Part shown: positions 35,000-44,921 of the stretch, in pieces
Layout: every line of letters begins with the position of its first letter
How positions within the stretch are numbered: position 1 is the stretch's first letter
Source of the DNA: Ignisphaera aggregans DSM 17230
Lineage (GTDB): Archaea > Thermoproteota > Thermoprotei_A > Sulfolobales > Ignisphaeraceae
NCBI GenBank assembly: GCA_000145985.1
Contig: CP002098.1
Span: 1,530,501-1,594,500, forward strand
Reading direction: 5' to 3'
Length of the DNA: 64,000 nucleotides
Made by a program: the position numbers and the translations under genes
The notes under the pieces: model-generated
What the model was told of the DNA's origin: nothing
The model's database searches: none
What the model saw: the letters and a program-made list of their open reading frames with translations, nothing else

Positions 35000-36043
35000 A
35001 TGGTTAGCATCATTTGGAGTGTCTCTAGTAATCCTAGTCGTTATAGGGATGGTGTTAGTGGTATTTGTCTTCTTGGTGATAATATATATGTTGTTGGTTT
35101 TTCTGAACCTGTATCCCTAGGTGTTCAGAGGTATAGGGTTGAATCTAGGAGAAAGTCTGATGGGTCTATCATAAATAGTTGGATTAGTGATGAGAGCTAT
35201 AGATATGGGTCTCTATATAGCTGTATAGCTATGGGTAGTAGGATATATGTAGCTGGTGCTTCTATAGGTTTCTGGGATCTCTATGAGTTTTCACCAGAGC
35301 TTGGACTTATTGATCATAGAAGGTTTGAGGAGAGTTTTATACCTTTTTCAATGGCTTCTAATGGTAGGGATATATATATTGCTGGTACATATATTGGGGA
35401 GGTTTATGAGGCTAGAGTTATAAGGATATCTACCCCTGGTCTAGAGATTAGTGCTATATATAGATCTCTTAGCAAGCCAAGCTCATTCTATGGGGTTGTA
35501 TATAGTGAGTCAAGTAAGAGAGTTGTTGTTGGAGGATATGACTCTGCTGATGGTTTTCAGAAATGGAGAATAGAGTTTCTTAGTCCAGAGCTAGAAGTTG
35601 AAAGAGTTATAAGACCTGATGTTAGGGGGTGTATAACTGGAGTGTCAGTAGGAATTGATGGAGATATATATGTAGTTGGAAGAATGGGTGTTATGAGGCT
35701 ATCGGGTGGTGGAAGAATCATTGCTGAGAATAGAAGAATCGGAGGTATAGAGATATATACACCAAAAACCCTTGGAACAAGTCTAGGTGATAATATAGCT
35801 GTTATAGATCACAACACTATACATATACTAGATAGAAATAATCTAGAGACTAGAGAGACTATAAGAATAGCTAGAGGGCTTGAAATAATAGCATTCCCCT
35901 ACAACAGCCCTGTATACGATGGAACATATCTATATGTAGCAGGAACAGAGAGTAGCTCTCCAGAGAACTGGAACTGGATAATAATGGCTATAGACCCAAG
36001 ACCGAGGAGAATCCCAATTAGAATGCCTAGAATACGTATATAG
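35000..36043 (+). CDS. Beta-propeller protein without signal peptide
   Basis: 347 residues from ATG 35000, beginning MVSIIWSVSSNPSRYRDGV. Repeated units with a G-x-x-I-Y-V-V/A-G strand (DNIYVVGFSE, SRIYVAGAS, RDIYIAGTY, GDIYVVGRMG, TYLYVAGTES) about 45-60 residues apart suggest a six- or seven-bladed propeller. There is no signal or membrane segment, so it is probably cytosolic. It is divergent-facing to the five-gene pilin-like operon (36079-42154) by convergent orientation. No enzymatic motif seen. Confidence 0.75.
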   Translation: MVSIIWSVSSNPSRYRDGVSGICLLGDNIYVVGFSEPVSLGVQRYRVESRRKSDGSIINSWISDESYRYGSLYSCIAMGSRIYVAGASIGFWDLYEFSPELGLIDHRRFEESFIPFSMASNGRDIYIAGTYIGEVYEARVIRISTPGLEISAIYRSLSKPSSFYGVVYSESSKRVVVGGYDSADGFQKWRIEFLSPELEVERVIRPDVRGCITGVSVGIDGDIYVVGRMGVMRLSGGGRIIAENRRIGGIEIYTPKTLGTSLGDNIAVIDHNTIHILDRNNLETRETIRIARGLEIIAFPYNSPVYDGTYLYVAGTESSSPENWNWIIMAIDPRPRRIPIRMPRIRI

Positions 36044-36078
36044 ATAGCAAAACACTTTATAACTCTAATGAGATAGCT

Positions 36079-36705
36079 CTAGCCAACCTTAATACTATAT
36101 GTCTTCACGATATATGGAGTATTATCGATAATGTTAATGATATGTATATTTATCTCTCTCGATATCCCTATAGATATGGATAGAATTGTTGCACTAGGTT
36201 CAAAAGAATCTATATAGCATATATAGCCATATCCAGGGGGTGTAGAGCTATATCCATATATCTTTGCATATATGTTATATGGAATAATGCCGCTTTCCCC
36301 AAGAGCATATACACCACTTGTAAATGTAGCAGGTTTAGAGGGGCTACAGTCACCATCATTTGAACACATTATACCGTCTCTATCCCTACTATAGTTATAG
36401 ACAAAAATACTGTTACACGATATATATGTAGAGCTACTACTACCAATAGCCTCTACAGCTATGAAGAAAGGTCTTCTCATATTATCTAATCTCTTTAGCA
36501 ATACCCATTCATATCCATTTACAGTATCTGTAGCTATAGGCTTTAAAACAATATTTGCAGATTCATAGACAAGAGTATCAACAATATTCACTTGTGATCT
36601 ATAGCTGTTAAGCGTAGATATAAAGTATATAGCCATAGCAGTCCCGAGAATCAAAGCAAATGCAACAAGAATCATTGTTGTTAGAAAACTTGCCTGTCCC
36701 CTCAT
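36079..36705 (-). CDS. Small pilin-like protein B of the giant-pilin operon
   Basis: 208 residues from the ATG at 36705, chosen because AGGTGAT in the stop region of the upstream gene is its ribosome site. MRG then QASFLTTMILVAFALILGTA is a class III-like signal and helix. The outer domain has conserved Cys (YISCNS, MCSNDGDC) and ends in NTPYIVKTYSIKVG. It is a paralogue of the first gene of the operon (41525), sharing the RRPFFIAVE / Cys / NxPYxI pattern. Last gene of the five-gene unit. Confidence 0.8.
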   Translation of the reverse strand: MRGQASFLTTMILVAFALILGTAMAIYFISTLNSYRSQVNIVDTLVYESANIVLKPIATDTVNGYEWVLLKRLDNMRRPFFIAVEAIGSSSSTYISCNSIFVYNYSRDRDGIMCSNDGDCSPSKPATFTSGVYALGESGIIPYNIYAKIYGYSSTPPGYGYICYIDSFEPSATILSISIGISREINIHIINIIDNTPYIVKTYSIKVG

Positions 36706-36710
36706 AACGA

Positions 36711-38369
36711 TCACCTATATAGAGCTATTGCACCTATAAACTCTACACCAACAGTAACATCAGCATCATTAGTACGTCCACTTCCATAAGGATCCTGAAA
36801 CTCTATAGCAACCCAATACCTTCCACTAGGTGGTAGAGGCACATAGATACTCTGTGATATCTTAACAAAATAGTTATCATTGACAAAATCTGTTATACGT
36901 GTCTTATGATAGTTGCATATCTCCTGATACCTATACTCCCTAACAATATATGTATTGCCACTAGAATCATATAGAATAACCCTCAAAACCCAGTCAGTTC
37001 TACCAATATCCTGAAGCTGTTGTTCATCTGGATAAGAGTTGTCATGGAAGAATATATTCATAAGCAGATACACCCCTGAATACACAGATCCATCTATAGA
37101 GCCATCACCATATCTAAGCCTCCTACCCACTTGGAACAGTGTCAATCTGAGGGGTACTGTGGACCAGTCAGAAAGATCGTCATTGCCATAGTAATCATCT
37201 ATACTGTCATATGATCCATAGTAAGCATCCTCAGTAACAAAAACTATGTCTGCCAAGCCATTCCCATCTACATCACCTATAAATAGATATGGATTATAGC
37301 TAGTTTCTCCAACACCTGCCTGACCAGATGATATTCTCTCATAATATGCAGCATATGTTGCCAAACCACTGATATATAGCCTTAGGTTAGAGTCTGTAGA
37401 TCCATAGTACCAAAAACCTGTTGCATTTCTAGCAACATTACCACATCTCCCAGGAGAACTACTGCTACAAGCAATAACATTACTATCCTTTGAACAATCA
37501 TCTCTACAAATCTTTATAACACCAGTAAAATTGTTTATAACAAGCCTAAAGCCCTGGCCCGTCAAAGGCCTCTCACGATTACCTATAGACACCTTGTCTG
37601 CTCCACCTTGAGTAAAACTCGGTCCTGCAATCATTATTCTAAACTGTGGTGATATCTTCATACCATTATCATTTTTTGCTACCCATGTAGGGTCGTAGCC
37701 AATTACAGCAACACCAAATCTAATACCCTTGTCGTCTGTAGATACAGTAAAGGGTGTAGAGCTATTCCAAATACTATTTTCTTCTTGTCCTGGTGGAAGC
37801 AGTAGAAGTCTGCTTCCAGTCATACCAGTTAGATTCCTTCTATCTCTTGTATATGCTGTTAAAACCATGTTTGGAGGAACACCAAACTCTTTTGATAGAT
37901 CATCTATGTAGACTATATTGCTAAATGTTATAGACATTATATTCATTTGCTGTAGAGGTGGTGGAGATGTAGATGAAGGTCTTATTCCGTGTCTAGGATA
38001 AACAGTTATGCCATCTGATGTAACTATGCATATCAGATTCCACTGCCCTAGATCCAGAGTTTTAAAATACCCTGGTTTTAAAGCTATATATGTTCTGTTT
38101 ATCTGTATATAGCTGTTTTTCTCAAGAACTAGATACTCGACAACTGTTTCTCTAAGTCCAATATTTGTTAAATTTGCTGTAGATCCATATACAATGACAT
38201 CTATATTTGTATCGCTATATCTATCTATATACCTAGCCATATTATTCATATAGCTAGATATATAGATAGATCTATATCTCTGGATATCAATAAACATAAA
38301 CATGAAAACTGATAGCAATACTACTGAGATTAGAAATCCTAGAAGTAGTGATGATACAGCTCTCCTCAT
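36711..38369 (-). CDS. Giant pilin-like surface protein 3 with shared C-terminal domain
   Basis: 552 residues. MRRA followed by VSSLLLGFLISVVLLSVFMF is a pilin-type N-terminus. A long extracellular region follows. Near residue 363 is GDVDGNGLADIVF, a Ca-binding D-x-D-x-N-G-x-x-D loop. The C-terminal domain (about 345-552) includes FFHDNSYPDE and ends with IEFQDPYGSGRTNDADVTVG. The same domain recurs in the two upstream genes. The start overlaps the previous gene by 4 bases. Size is two to four times that of normal pilins, so it may be a tip adhesin or a thick-filament subunit. Confidence 0.8.
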   Translation of the reverse strand: MRRAVSSLLLGFLISVVLLSVFMFMFIDIQRYRSIYISSYMNNMARYIDRYSDTNIDVIVYGSTANLTNIGLRETVVEYLVLEKNSYIQINRTYIALKPGYFKTLDLGQWNLICIVTSDGITVYPRHGIRPSSTSPPPLQQMNIMSITFSNIVYIDDLSKEFGVPPNMVLTAYTRDRRNLTGMTGSRLLLLPPGQEENSIWNSSTPFTVSTDDKGIRFGVAVIGYDPTWVAKNDNGMKISPQFRIMIAGPSFTQGGADKVSIGNRERPLTGQGFRLVINNFTGVIKICRDDCSKDSNVIACSSSSPGRCGNVARNATGFWYYGSTDSNLRLYISGLATYAAYYERISSGQAGVGETSYNPYLFIGDVDGNGLADIVFVTEDAYYGSYDSIDDYYGNDDLSDWSTVPLRLTLFQVGRRLRYGDGSIDGSVYSGVYLLMNIFFHDNSYPDEQQLQDIGRTDWVLRVILYDSSGNTYIVREYRYQEICNYHKTRITDFVNDNYFVKISQSIYVPLPPSGRYWVAIEFQDPYGSGRTNDADVTVGVEFIGAIALYR

Positions 38370-39850
38370 TGTCTACCACCTAGTACTACACCCATATACT
38401 CTATACCGAAGATTATATCTGCATCGTTTCTATTACCAGAGACACCATAGGGATCTACAATCTCTATAGCAACATAATATGTTTTGCTGCTTGGACTGGA
38501 AGGTACATAGAGTAGAAAGTCTTTGACTATATATGAAACAGAAAACGGTTTTACAGATCTATATCTACATAGCTCGTAGTAGCTGAGAGATGTTGAATAT
38601 ACAAAGCTATTGGAGCTAGGGTCATATAGCCCTACCCTAAGTATAACCCTGTTATCATTATCGCTAATATCGTTTTGTGAATTATCCCAGTAGAAAAGTC
38701 TTAGGCTAACAATAGCGTTTGCATATCTATTGCTATCTATTGGGAGATCCCTAAACACTATTCTCAGCGGTGTTATTGAGTAGTCAACAACATTGTATGA
38801 AGAGATTATGTCATTCACGGTGTTACTATTACCCACAGTGAAGTCCTGTGTAGCGAATATGTACTCTGGATACCCATTTCCATCTAGATCTCCTACAATG
38901 TAGTAGGGATCCAGACCCACGACACCCCATGTAGCTCTAGAGCTGTTTGTATATATAAGTACCCTATCTGCAGATCCACTCAATATAACTGTACATGTTT
39001 TATCTGAATTTATATAGCATGGATATATGCCTTGCCCAGCATTTGTGTTGCCCAGCTGTATGGATCCTGTAAAGTTTATGATCTTTATCCTATATCTATA
39101 GAAACCAGCTCTAGACAAATCATAGCTCTTCCCACCAATAGAGATGCTATTTGTTGTACCTCCCAAGGCTCTTGAACCAACTATCAAGATATTATATTTG
39201 TTTGTACCTACAGATGTTACTATTGCTAGAGCAACACTCTGAAGATTTGCGTTAATAGTTCCAGATGTATTTAGATTAAGCACCATGTTAATAGATGTGT
39301 TTATAGCACCTTCAGCTAGAATCCTTGGGTTCTCTAGATATCTAACTAAGCTAAAAACAATATTCCAGGTCATTAGAGGTGTTGTGGGGATATATGGTGC
39401 TGGTGGTGGGATAGGGATCTGTTGCTCAGGATATATAATCCTTACAATATTTAGTGCTGAACCTGTTCTAGCTATAAATGCCACTATATCTAGATCTGAT
39501 GAACATAGAATTCTCGTTCTATTGTTAGGCTGGATAAGAGTATTGCCACATATTTTAGCGATATTCACAAGCTTTGGAGCACCACCGATATAAGCTATAC
39601 CTAGATCTAGAGATACTGGATATGGCCCAAGATTCCTCACAATATACTCTCCATTGCCACTATATACAATCTCTATACTGCTATACATACCAACCTCTGG
39701 GATATCGAGTCTAGGTGTTTCTAGAGACTTTGGAATAGAGGATAGAACTATATAATATATACCGAGGAGAAACATTGTAACTATGGTAAAAGCTATTAGT
39801 GCTGCAATAGCTTCGCTTACAGCCCTCTGAATTTTTATCCCAATAACCAT
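38366..39850 (-). CDS. Giant pilin-like surface protein 2 with shared C-terminal domain
   Basis: 494 residues. KIQRA then VSEAIAALIAFTIVTMFLLG is a pilin-type signal. A Pro-rich hinge (IPIPPPAPYIPTTP, about 147-160) separates an N-terminal beta domain from the rest. Near residue 318 is GDLDGNGYPEYIF, a Ca-binding loop. The shared C-terminal domain contains FYWDNSQNDI, then ELCRYRS, and ends in IEIVDPYGVSGNRNDADIIF. Preceded by a GGTGATGGTGAG ribosome site that overlaps the stop of the upstream gene. Confidence 0.8.
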   Translation of the reverse strand: MVIGIKIQRAVSEAIAALIAFTIVTMFLLGIYYIVLSSIPKSLETPRLDIPEVGMYSSIEIVYSGNGEYIVRNLGPYPVSLDLGIAYIGGAPKLVNIAKICGNTLIQPNNRTRILCSSDLDIVAFIARTGSALNIVRIIYPEQQIPIPPPAPYIPTTPLMTWNIVFSLVRYLENPRILAEGAINTSINMVLNLNTSGTINANLQSVALAIVTSVGTNKYNILIVGSRALGGTTNSISIGGKSYDLSRAGFYRYRIKIINFTGSIQLGNTNAGQGIYPCYINSDKTCTVILSGSADRVLIYTNSSRATWGVVGLDPYYIVGDLDGNGYPEYIFATQDFTVGNSNTVNDIISSYNVVDYSITPLRIVFRDLPIDSNRYANAIVSLRLFYWDNSQNDISDNDNRVILRVGLYDPSSNSFVYSTSLSYYELCRYRSVKPFSVSYIVKDFLLYVPSSPSSKTYYVAIEIVDPYGVSGNRNDADIIFGIEYMGVVLGGRQ

Positions 39851-39860
39851 ATTCTCACCA

Positions 39861-41522
39861 TCACCTATAGAGTATAACTGAAAATGAATCTATGTATAGA
39901 CTTATATCTAGGTCATCCTTAGTGCCACTCCATCTATATGGATCTTGGAAAGCTATAAACGGGTAAAACCTCTTGCTAGAGCTATTCTTGGGTATGGGTA
40001 TAAATATAACAGCATTCTGTATCTGGGCAACAGGTGGATATGTATCTTCATATCTTGTAAGTTCTCTAAAGGTGAAACTTCTATATCCAATGATATTACC
40101 ATTTTCATCAGCTATACCAACAACCATAACAACACCATCATATGAAGCATCATTATAATCATCACCAGAATTATCATGAAAAGCATAGGTAATAAGTATA
40201 GATACACCAGATACAGTATTATCTATAACAAGATCGTTACCCATATAAACAAATGCTATGGGCATAGAAGAGCCATCCTGAAGCTCAGCAACACCTTCAT
40301 CAGTAGAGCTCTCATCACCCCAACGTCTATCTATAGTAGTAAATAGAATTCCAAGCATATTACCAGTAGGCTTATTGCTAAACATTGTTATATACGGATA
40401 ATAACCTGTTTCACCACTTGATGTCCTCCTTCTACAGAGTATCTCAACACGATCAGCAACTCCATTCAAAGTTCTCAAAGTCCCACTACTAGTATAGCCA
40501 AGAAATACATATCTAGCTACATTCTGATCAGGACTATTAATCCATCCACTATATGTTGTTCCACTAACCTGCATAATTCCATCTCTGGTGCTGTTTCTAA
40601 ATCCATAGATCCTAACTCTAAAACCTATGTCTTGCCAAGAACCGCAATATGTCACCCCATTTATCCTTATGCTACCATCACCTGTAAGAATAATGATATA
40701 TTTATCTGGTGTTTTGTCGTAGCCTAGATATATGTTTCTCACATATTGATTTGATATCTGTATGGTTGTCGATGTTAGGTTTCCTACCGATACCCATACA
40801 TAGCTGTTTCTTCCAACCATACCTTTTTTATATAGTATTTCATTAGGATCTGGGATAAAGATTATTTTTGTCGGCATATTCATGTTGTCTACAGTTGCAA
40901 TTCTAAAACCTTTGCCGAGTAATTGTGTGATATTCCATGTGTTTCCACTTGGGTTTATAGCTGTTGGTAGAAGTTGTGGTGCTACTACACCTGGTGAATA
41001 TTGAGGTATAGATGGTGTTTCTGAACCACTTCCTGGGCTCTGATATTCTTCCTGTGGATTATATATCTTTGCTGATACTATATAGCCATCACTTGTTACT
41101 ACATATACTCCATTCACGTTATACTGTGTACAATCAATATATTTAGTAATGTCTATGTTGCGTGATATTGTTTCTCCTGAAGCTATATAGATGTTGTTGA
41201 ACTCTCTTGGTGTAACCATATAGTATCTATCTCTACATGTTATAGCGATAAATACTCTCGATATATCTATCTGCCTACCACCAATGTTCCTAACAACTAT
41301 AGATATATCTGTACTTGTCGGTAAATATATGGCAGATACATTTAGTGTCCCCTCTGCAACAAATCTACCAAGCTCTGCAACAGACTTCCTATTCTCCTCT
41401 ACTGCGGGCTGTTGATAGCTGGTATAAATCTTTGTGTAGAGTGTGTATGCAAGTGGCAGTACCACCATGAGTATCATTGAGAATGCTATTATGGATATAA
41501 TTATGTCGCTCTGACCCCTCAT
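39861..41522 (-). CDS. Giant pilin-like surface protein 1 with shared C-terminal domain
   Basis: 553 residues. MRG then QSDIIISIIAFSMILMVVLP is a pilin-type signal. A beta domain with Cys pair (ITCRDR, DCTQYN) follows, then a Pro/Ser-rich hinge (about 160-185), a lectin-like beta region, and the shared C-terminal domain with FHDNSGDDYND, ELTRYEDT and IAFQDPYRWSGTKDDLDISL. It lacks the Ca-binding DxDGNG loop of its two paralogues; the equivalent site reads FSNKPTGNMLG. Starts 2 bases after the first gene of the operon. Confidence 0.8.
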   Translation of the reverse strand: MRGQSDIIISIIAFSMILMVVLPLAYTLYTKIYTSYQQPAVEENRKSVAELGRFVAEGTLNVSAIYLPTSTDISIVVRNIGGRQIDISRVFIAITCRDRYYMVTPREFNNIYIASGETISRNIDITKYIDCTQYNVNGVYVVTSDGYIVSAKIYNPQEEYQSPGSGSETPSIPQYSPGVVAPQLLPTAINPSGNTWNITQLLGKGFRIATVDNMNMPTKIIFIPDPNEILYKKGMVGRNSYVWVSVGNLTSTTIQISNQYVRNIYLGYDKTPDKYIIILTGDGSIRINGVTYCGSWQDIGFRVRIYGFRNSTRDGIMQVSGTTYSGWINSPDQNVARYVFLGYTSSGTLRTLNGVADRVEILCRRRTSSGETGYYPYITMFSNKPTGNMLGILFTTIDRRWGDESSTDEGVAELQDGSSMPIAFVYMGNDLVIDNTVSGVSILITYAFHDNSGDDYNDASYDGVVMVVGIADENGNIIGYRSFTFRELTRYEDTYPPVAQIQNAVIFIPIPKNSSSKRFYPFIAFQDPYRWSGTKDDLDISLYIDSFSVILYR

Positions 41523-41524
41523 AC

Positions 41525-42154
41525 TTACCCACCACCAAGACTATATTCAGATATCCTTATGGCGTAGGGAGCATTGTTCACAAATGTGAATAGATATATC
41601 CTTAGCCTACCCCCAGAATTTCCAAGGTCTATCCTAATCCATGTAACATCTGAGAAACTCGATGGCTCGACTCTACATATGTTGATAGAACCCTCGATAT
41701 CTGTTCCCTGTGATCTGAGAAAGGTTCTGAGGTCTATAACATCATTGCTATAGAGAACATTTACCCTATTCACTGGGTATATACCCATGGTGCTAGCAAC
41801 TATACACTCACCCTCTGTGCTACAAGCTGTATTATCATTGTTTATCTCATATACATAGGATGAAATAACACTACAATCGAGGAAGAATTGGCTGTTGTCT
41901 ATAGCTATATAGAATGGTTTTCTAGATCCATCAAGTCTCATAGCTATAAACCATGCATATCTATCATCACTTGCAACAAATCTTATTATCTGGCTATAAT
42001 ACTCCTGTTGTAGAACTGACATAAGATTTAGCCTATCTATATTTTGGCTAGATATAGAACTATAGTAGCTTACCAACCCAATACCTATAACTATAGCTAC
42101 ACCTGTGAGAATAATTATTGATAATATATCTGCCTGTGCCTTCTTACTATACAC
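41525..42154 (-). CDS. Small pilin-like protein A, first gene of the giant-pilin operon
   Basis: 209 residues from GTG (GGTAGAGAG upstream). KKA then QADILSIIILTGVAIVIGIG is a pilin-type signal. The outer domain has Cys in FLDCSV, TACSTEGEC and NICRVE. It is a paralogue of the last gene (36079): both share SRKPFYIAID / RRPFFIAVE, a Cys pattern ending in GEC or GDC, and a C-terminal NxPYxI. A TATA-like AATATAAAT lies about 40 bases upstream, so this is probably the operon promoter. Confidence 0.8.
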   Translation of the reverse strand: MYSKKAQADILSIIILTGVAIVIGIGLVSYYSSISSQNIDRLNLMSVLQQEYYSQIIRFVASDDRYAWFIAMRLDGSRKPFYIAIDNSQFFLDCSVISSYVYEINNDNTACSTEGECIVASTMGIYPVNRVNVLYSNDVIDLRTFLRSQGTDIEGSINICRVEPSSFSDVTWIRIDLGNSGGRLRIYLFTFVNNAPYAIRISEYSLGGG

Positions 42155-42389
42155 TATCTCTCTACCATATTACCTACTGCTACACAGAATTTATATTTCT
42201 TATAGTTTGCAGCGAGCTGTAGTAGAGAATCATTAGCAATATTTTTAAACTGGTTTCTAGAAAGCTATAAGCTAAGGATATCGTTGTCATCATTAATAAC
42301 AATATACATAGCCTATGCAAATAATCAACACATCAGATATCTAGCAATATACACTGCTTCTAGTGTGGTAAATAGCTAGGGTGGTATAT

Positions 42390-43406
42390 ATGCCTCTAAA
42401 TATTGTTGTAGGAGGTTTCTTTGGTGATGAGGGTAAGGGTAAGATAGCTTCATATCTAGCACTTGTTGATAGACCTAGTATTGCTGTTAGGACTGGGTCT
42501 GTTAATGCTGGTCATACAGTTATATATAATGGTAGAGTCTATAGGCTTAGGCTTATCCCATCGTTTTTCGTAAACCCATCTACAAAGCTTTTTATAGCTG
42601 CTGGTGCTCTTATTAGACTCGATATTCTTTTTAGGGAGGTTGAGGAGACTGGCTCTAGGGGTAGGATCTTTATAGATTTTAATGCTGGTGTTATTGAGGA
42701 TAGACATATAGAGATGGAGAGAAGCGACCCATTTCTATCGAAGGATGTTGGATCTACTCTTCAGGGTGTTGGATATGCTATGGCTGATAGAGTTCTTAGG
42801 AGACTTAGGCTTGCAAAGGATTTTGATGTTCTTAGGGATATGCTTATAGATGTTGTTGAAGAGGTTAACAAGGCTGTGGATATGGGTGAAACTGTGTATA
42901 TAGAGGGTGTTCAGGGGACATTTCTAAGTCTATACCACGGCACATATCCATATGTAACCAGTAGAGATACAACTGCATCTGCATTTCTATCAGAGGTTGG
43001 TATAGGTCCTAAGAAGGTTGACCATGTTATAGTTGTCTTCAAATCCTATGTCACTAGAGTTGGTGGTGGTCCTCTTGAGAATGAGCTTAGTTTTGAGGAG
43101 GCTGAGAAGCTTGGTCTTGTCGAGGTAGCTACTGTTACTGGTAGGAGGAGGAGGGTAGCTCAATTCAATTTCAATCTAGCTAGAAGAGCAGTCATACTAA
43201 ACTCTGCTACACAGATAGCTATAACGAGGCTAGATGCTCTATTTCCAGGAGATAGATGTGTTAGGGAGTGGGATAAGCTATCTATAGATGCTCGTAAATG
43301 GCTTCTAGATGTCGAGGATAGGCTTAGGGTTCCTATAACTATTATTAGTACTGGTGAAGATGTTATGTGTACAGTTGATAGGAGGAGGGACTACGGGGTG
43401 GTATAG
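42390..43406 (+). CDS. purA: Adenylosuccinate synthetase (short archaeal form)
   Basis: 338 residues from the ATG at 42390 (GGTGGT just upstream). GGFFGDEGKGKIASYLA is the GTP-binding signature with catalytic Asp and Lys; RTGSVNAGHTV follows with the catalytic His. VEGVQGTFLSLYHGTYPYVTS contains the IMP-binding segment. It makes adenylosuccinate from IMP, GTP and aspartate in AMP synthesis. The length is the compact archaeal type (bacterial enzymes have about 430 residues). The next gene overlaps by one base. Confidence 0.95.
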   Translation: MPLNIVVGGFFGDEGKGKIASYLALVDRPSIAVRTGSVNAGHTVIYNGRVYRLRLIPSFFVNPSTKLFIAAGALIRLDILFREVEETGSRGRIFIDFNAGVIEDRHIEMERSDPFLSKDVGSTLQGVGYAMADRVLRRLRLAKDFDVLRDMLIDVVEEVNKAVDMGETVYIEGVQGTFLSLYHGTYPYVTSRDTTASAFLSEVGIGPKKVDHVIVVFKSYVTRVGGGPLENELSFEEAEKLGLVEVATVTGRRRRVAQFNFNLARRAVILNSATQIAITRLDALFPGDRCVREWDKLSIDARKWLLDVEDRLRVPITIISTGEDVMCTVDRRRDYGVV

Positions 43407-44872
43407 TGGAGAAGAGCTATGATGTTGTCATAGTTGGTGGAGGTGTAGCAGGTCTATTTGCTGCATATGAACTAGCTCTATACTCCAATGGAAAGCTTAG
43501 AATAGCTATAGTTGAACAGGGTAGCTCTAACCCCTTCAGGACATGCCCAATGTTTAATTTGAAGAGGCTTTCTAGGGATAGGGAATGTGCTATGTGTAAA
43601 CCCTGTAGTATTCTCACAGGTATTGGAGGTGCTATAACGTTTAGCAGTGGTACTATGAATCTTAGACCCGATATCGGGGGTGATATTGATAAGCTTATCG
43701 GTAGTTGGGAGGAGGCTGAAAAGCTTATTATGTATGTAGATAGTGTATTGGTTAAATTTGGTGCACCCGAAAATATATATAGGATTGACCAAGAGCAATC
43801 AGCAGAGCTAGAGAGACTTGCTGCTAGAGCTGGTGCAAAATTTGTCCCAACGCCCCAGAGGCATATAGGTTCTGAGAATATGCCAAAGGTTATAAACTCT
43901 ATGAAGATGTTTCTAGAGGAGAGAGGTGTAGCTATATACGACTATACAACAGCTATAGATATAGAGCCTACTGGAGATAGATATATAGTTAAATGCTCTA
44001 GAAATAGCGAGAACATAGATCTTGTAGCGAGATACATAGTTATAGCTCCTGGGAGAGTAGGCGCAGAATGGTTCTCAGAACTAGCAAAGAGGAGGGGTAT
44101 AGATGTAGAGCCAGGCCCCCTAGACATAGGTGTTAGAGTAGAGGTACCAGCATATATAACAGAACCAATAACAAAGATAGTAAGAGATCCAAAGATAATA
44201 ATGTATACAAAGAGCTATGACGATAAGGTAAGAACATTTTGTACAAATCCATATGGATTTGTTGTAGAGGAGAGATATACAGACGGATCTGTTGGTGTAA
44301 ATGGTGAGAGTTTTGTTGGTATAAAGACTAAGAATACAAACTTTGCACTTCTAGTAACCCTAAGGCTTACAGATCCATTTGAGGATACTATAGCCTATGG
44401 AAAGAGTATTGCTAGACTAGCTACAAAACTTGGTGGTGGAAAACCAATTATACAGAGATTTGGTGATCTTGAAGCTGGTAGGAGGAGTACATGGGGGAGG
44501 ATAGAGAGGAGTGTTGTTGAACCAACACTAAAGAGTGTAACCCCTGGAGATATAGCTATGGCATATCCATATAGAGTCATAGTAAACATTATAGAGGCTC
44601 TAAAGAGATTGGATACACTTATGCCAGGAGTAGCATCACAACAAACACTTCTCTATGCACCAGAAATAAAATTCTATAGCCTTAGAGCAAGGGTAAACAG
44701 AGAACTTGAGACAAATCTAAAAGGAGTTTTTGTAGCTGGTGATGGCGTAGGACTTTCAAGGGGTATGAACGGAGCAGCTGCAACAGGTGTTATAGCAGCT
44801 AGAGCAATACTTAGGAGAGAGGGTATAGATATTGATAGAATCGTAGATGAAATTAGTACAAAACAGTTTTAA
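43406..44872 (+). CDS. FAD-dependent dehydrogenase (COG2509 family)
   Basis: 488 residues. VVIVGGGVAGLFAAYELA is the N-terminal dinucleotide-binding motif. A Cys cluster (FRTCPMFN, ECAMCKPCSI) near residues 46-68 and the C-terminal FAD motif LKGVFVAGDGVGLSRGMNGA identify the COG2509 group of uncharacterised FAD-dependent dehydrogenases. The Cys cluster could bind an iron-sulfur centre or metal. The GTG start overlaps the purA stop by one base, so the two are coupled, although no metabolic link is obvious. Confidence 0.88.
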   Translation: MEKSYDVVIVGGGVAGLFAAYELALYSNGKLRIAIVEQGSSNPFRTCPMFNLKRLSRDRECAMCKPCSILTGIGGAITFSSGTMNLRPDIGGDIDKLIGSWEEAEKLIMYVDSVLVKFGAPENIYRIDQEQSAELERLAARAGAKFVPTPQRHIGSENMPKVINSMKMFLEERGVAIYDYTTAIDIEPTGDRYIVKCSRNSENIDLVARYIVIAPGRVGAEWFSELAKRRGIDVEPGPLDIGVRVEVPAYITEPITKIVRDPKIIMYTKSYDDKVRTFCTNPYGFVVEERYTDGSVGVNGESFVGIKTKNTNFALLVTLRLTDPFEDTIAYGKSIARLATKLGGGKPIIQRFGDLEAGRRSTWGRIERSVVEPTLKSVTPGDIAMAYPYRVIVNIIEALKRLDTLMPGVASQQTLLYAPEIKFYSLRARVNRELETNLKGVFVAGDGVGLSRGMNGAAATGVIAARAILRREGIDIDRIVDEISTKQF

Positions 44873-44921
44873 TCTAGGACAATATATAGAAGAGTAGGGT
44901 ATGTATTACAAAGGTCATAGT

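Noticed and set aside
43406-43620. Cys cluster of the FAD protein as a ferredoxin domain
   Set aside because: The Cys spacing does not give two CxxCxxCxxxC motifs; only a single cluster is present, so I left it as possible metal site.
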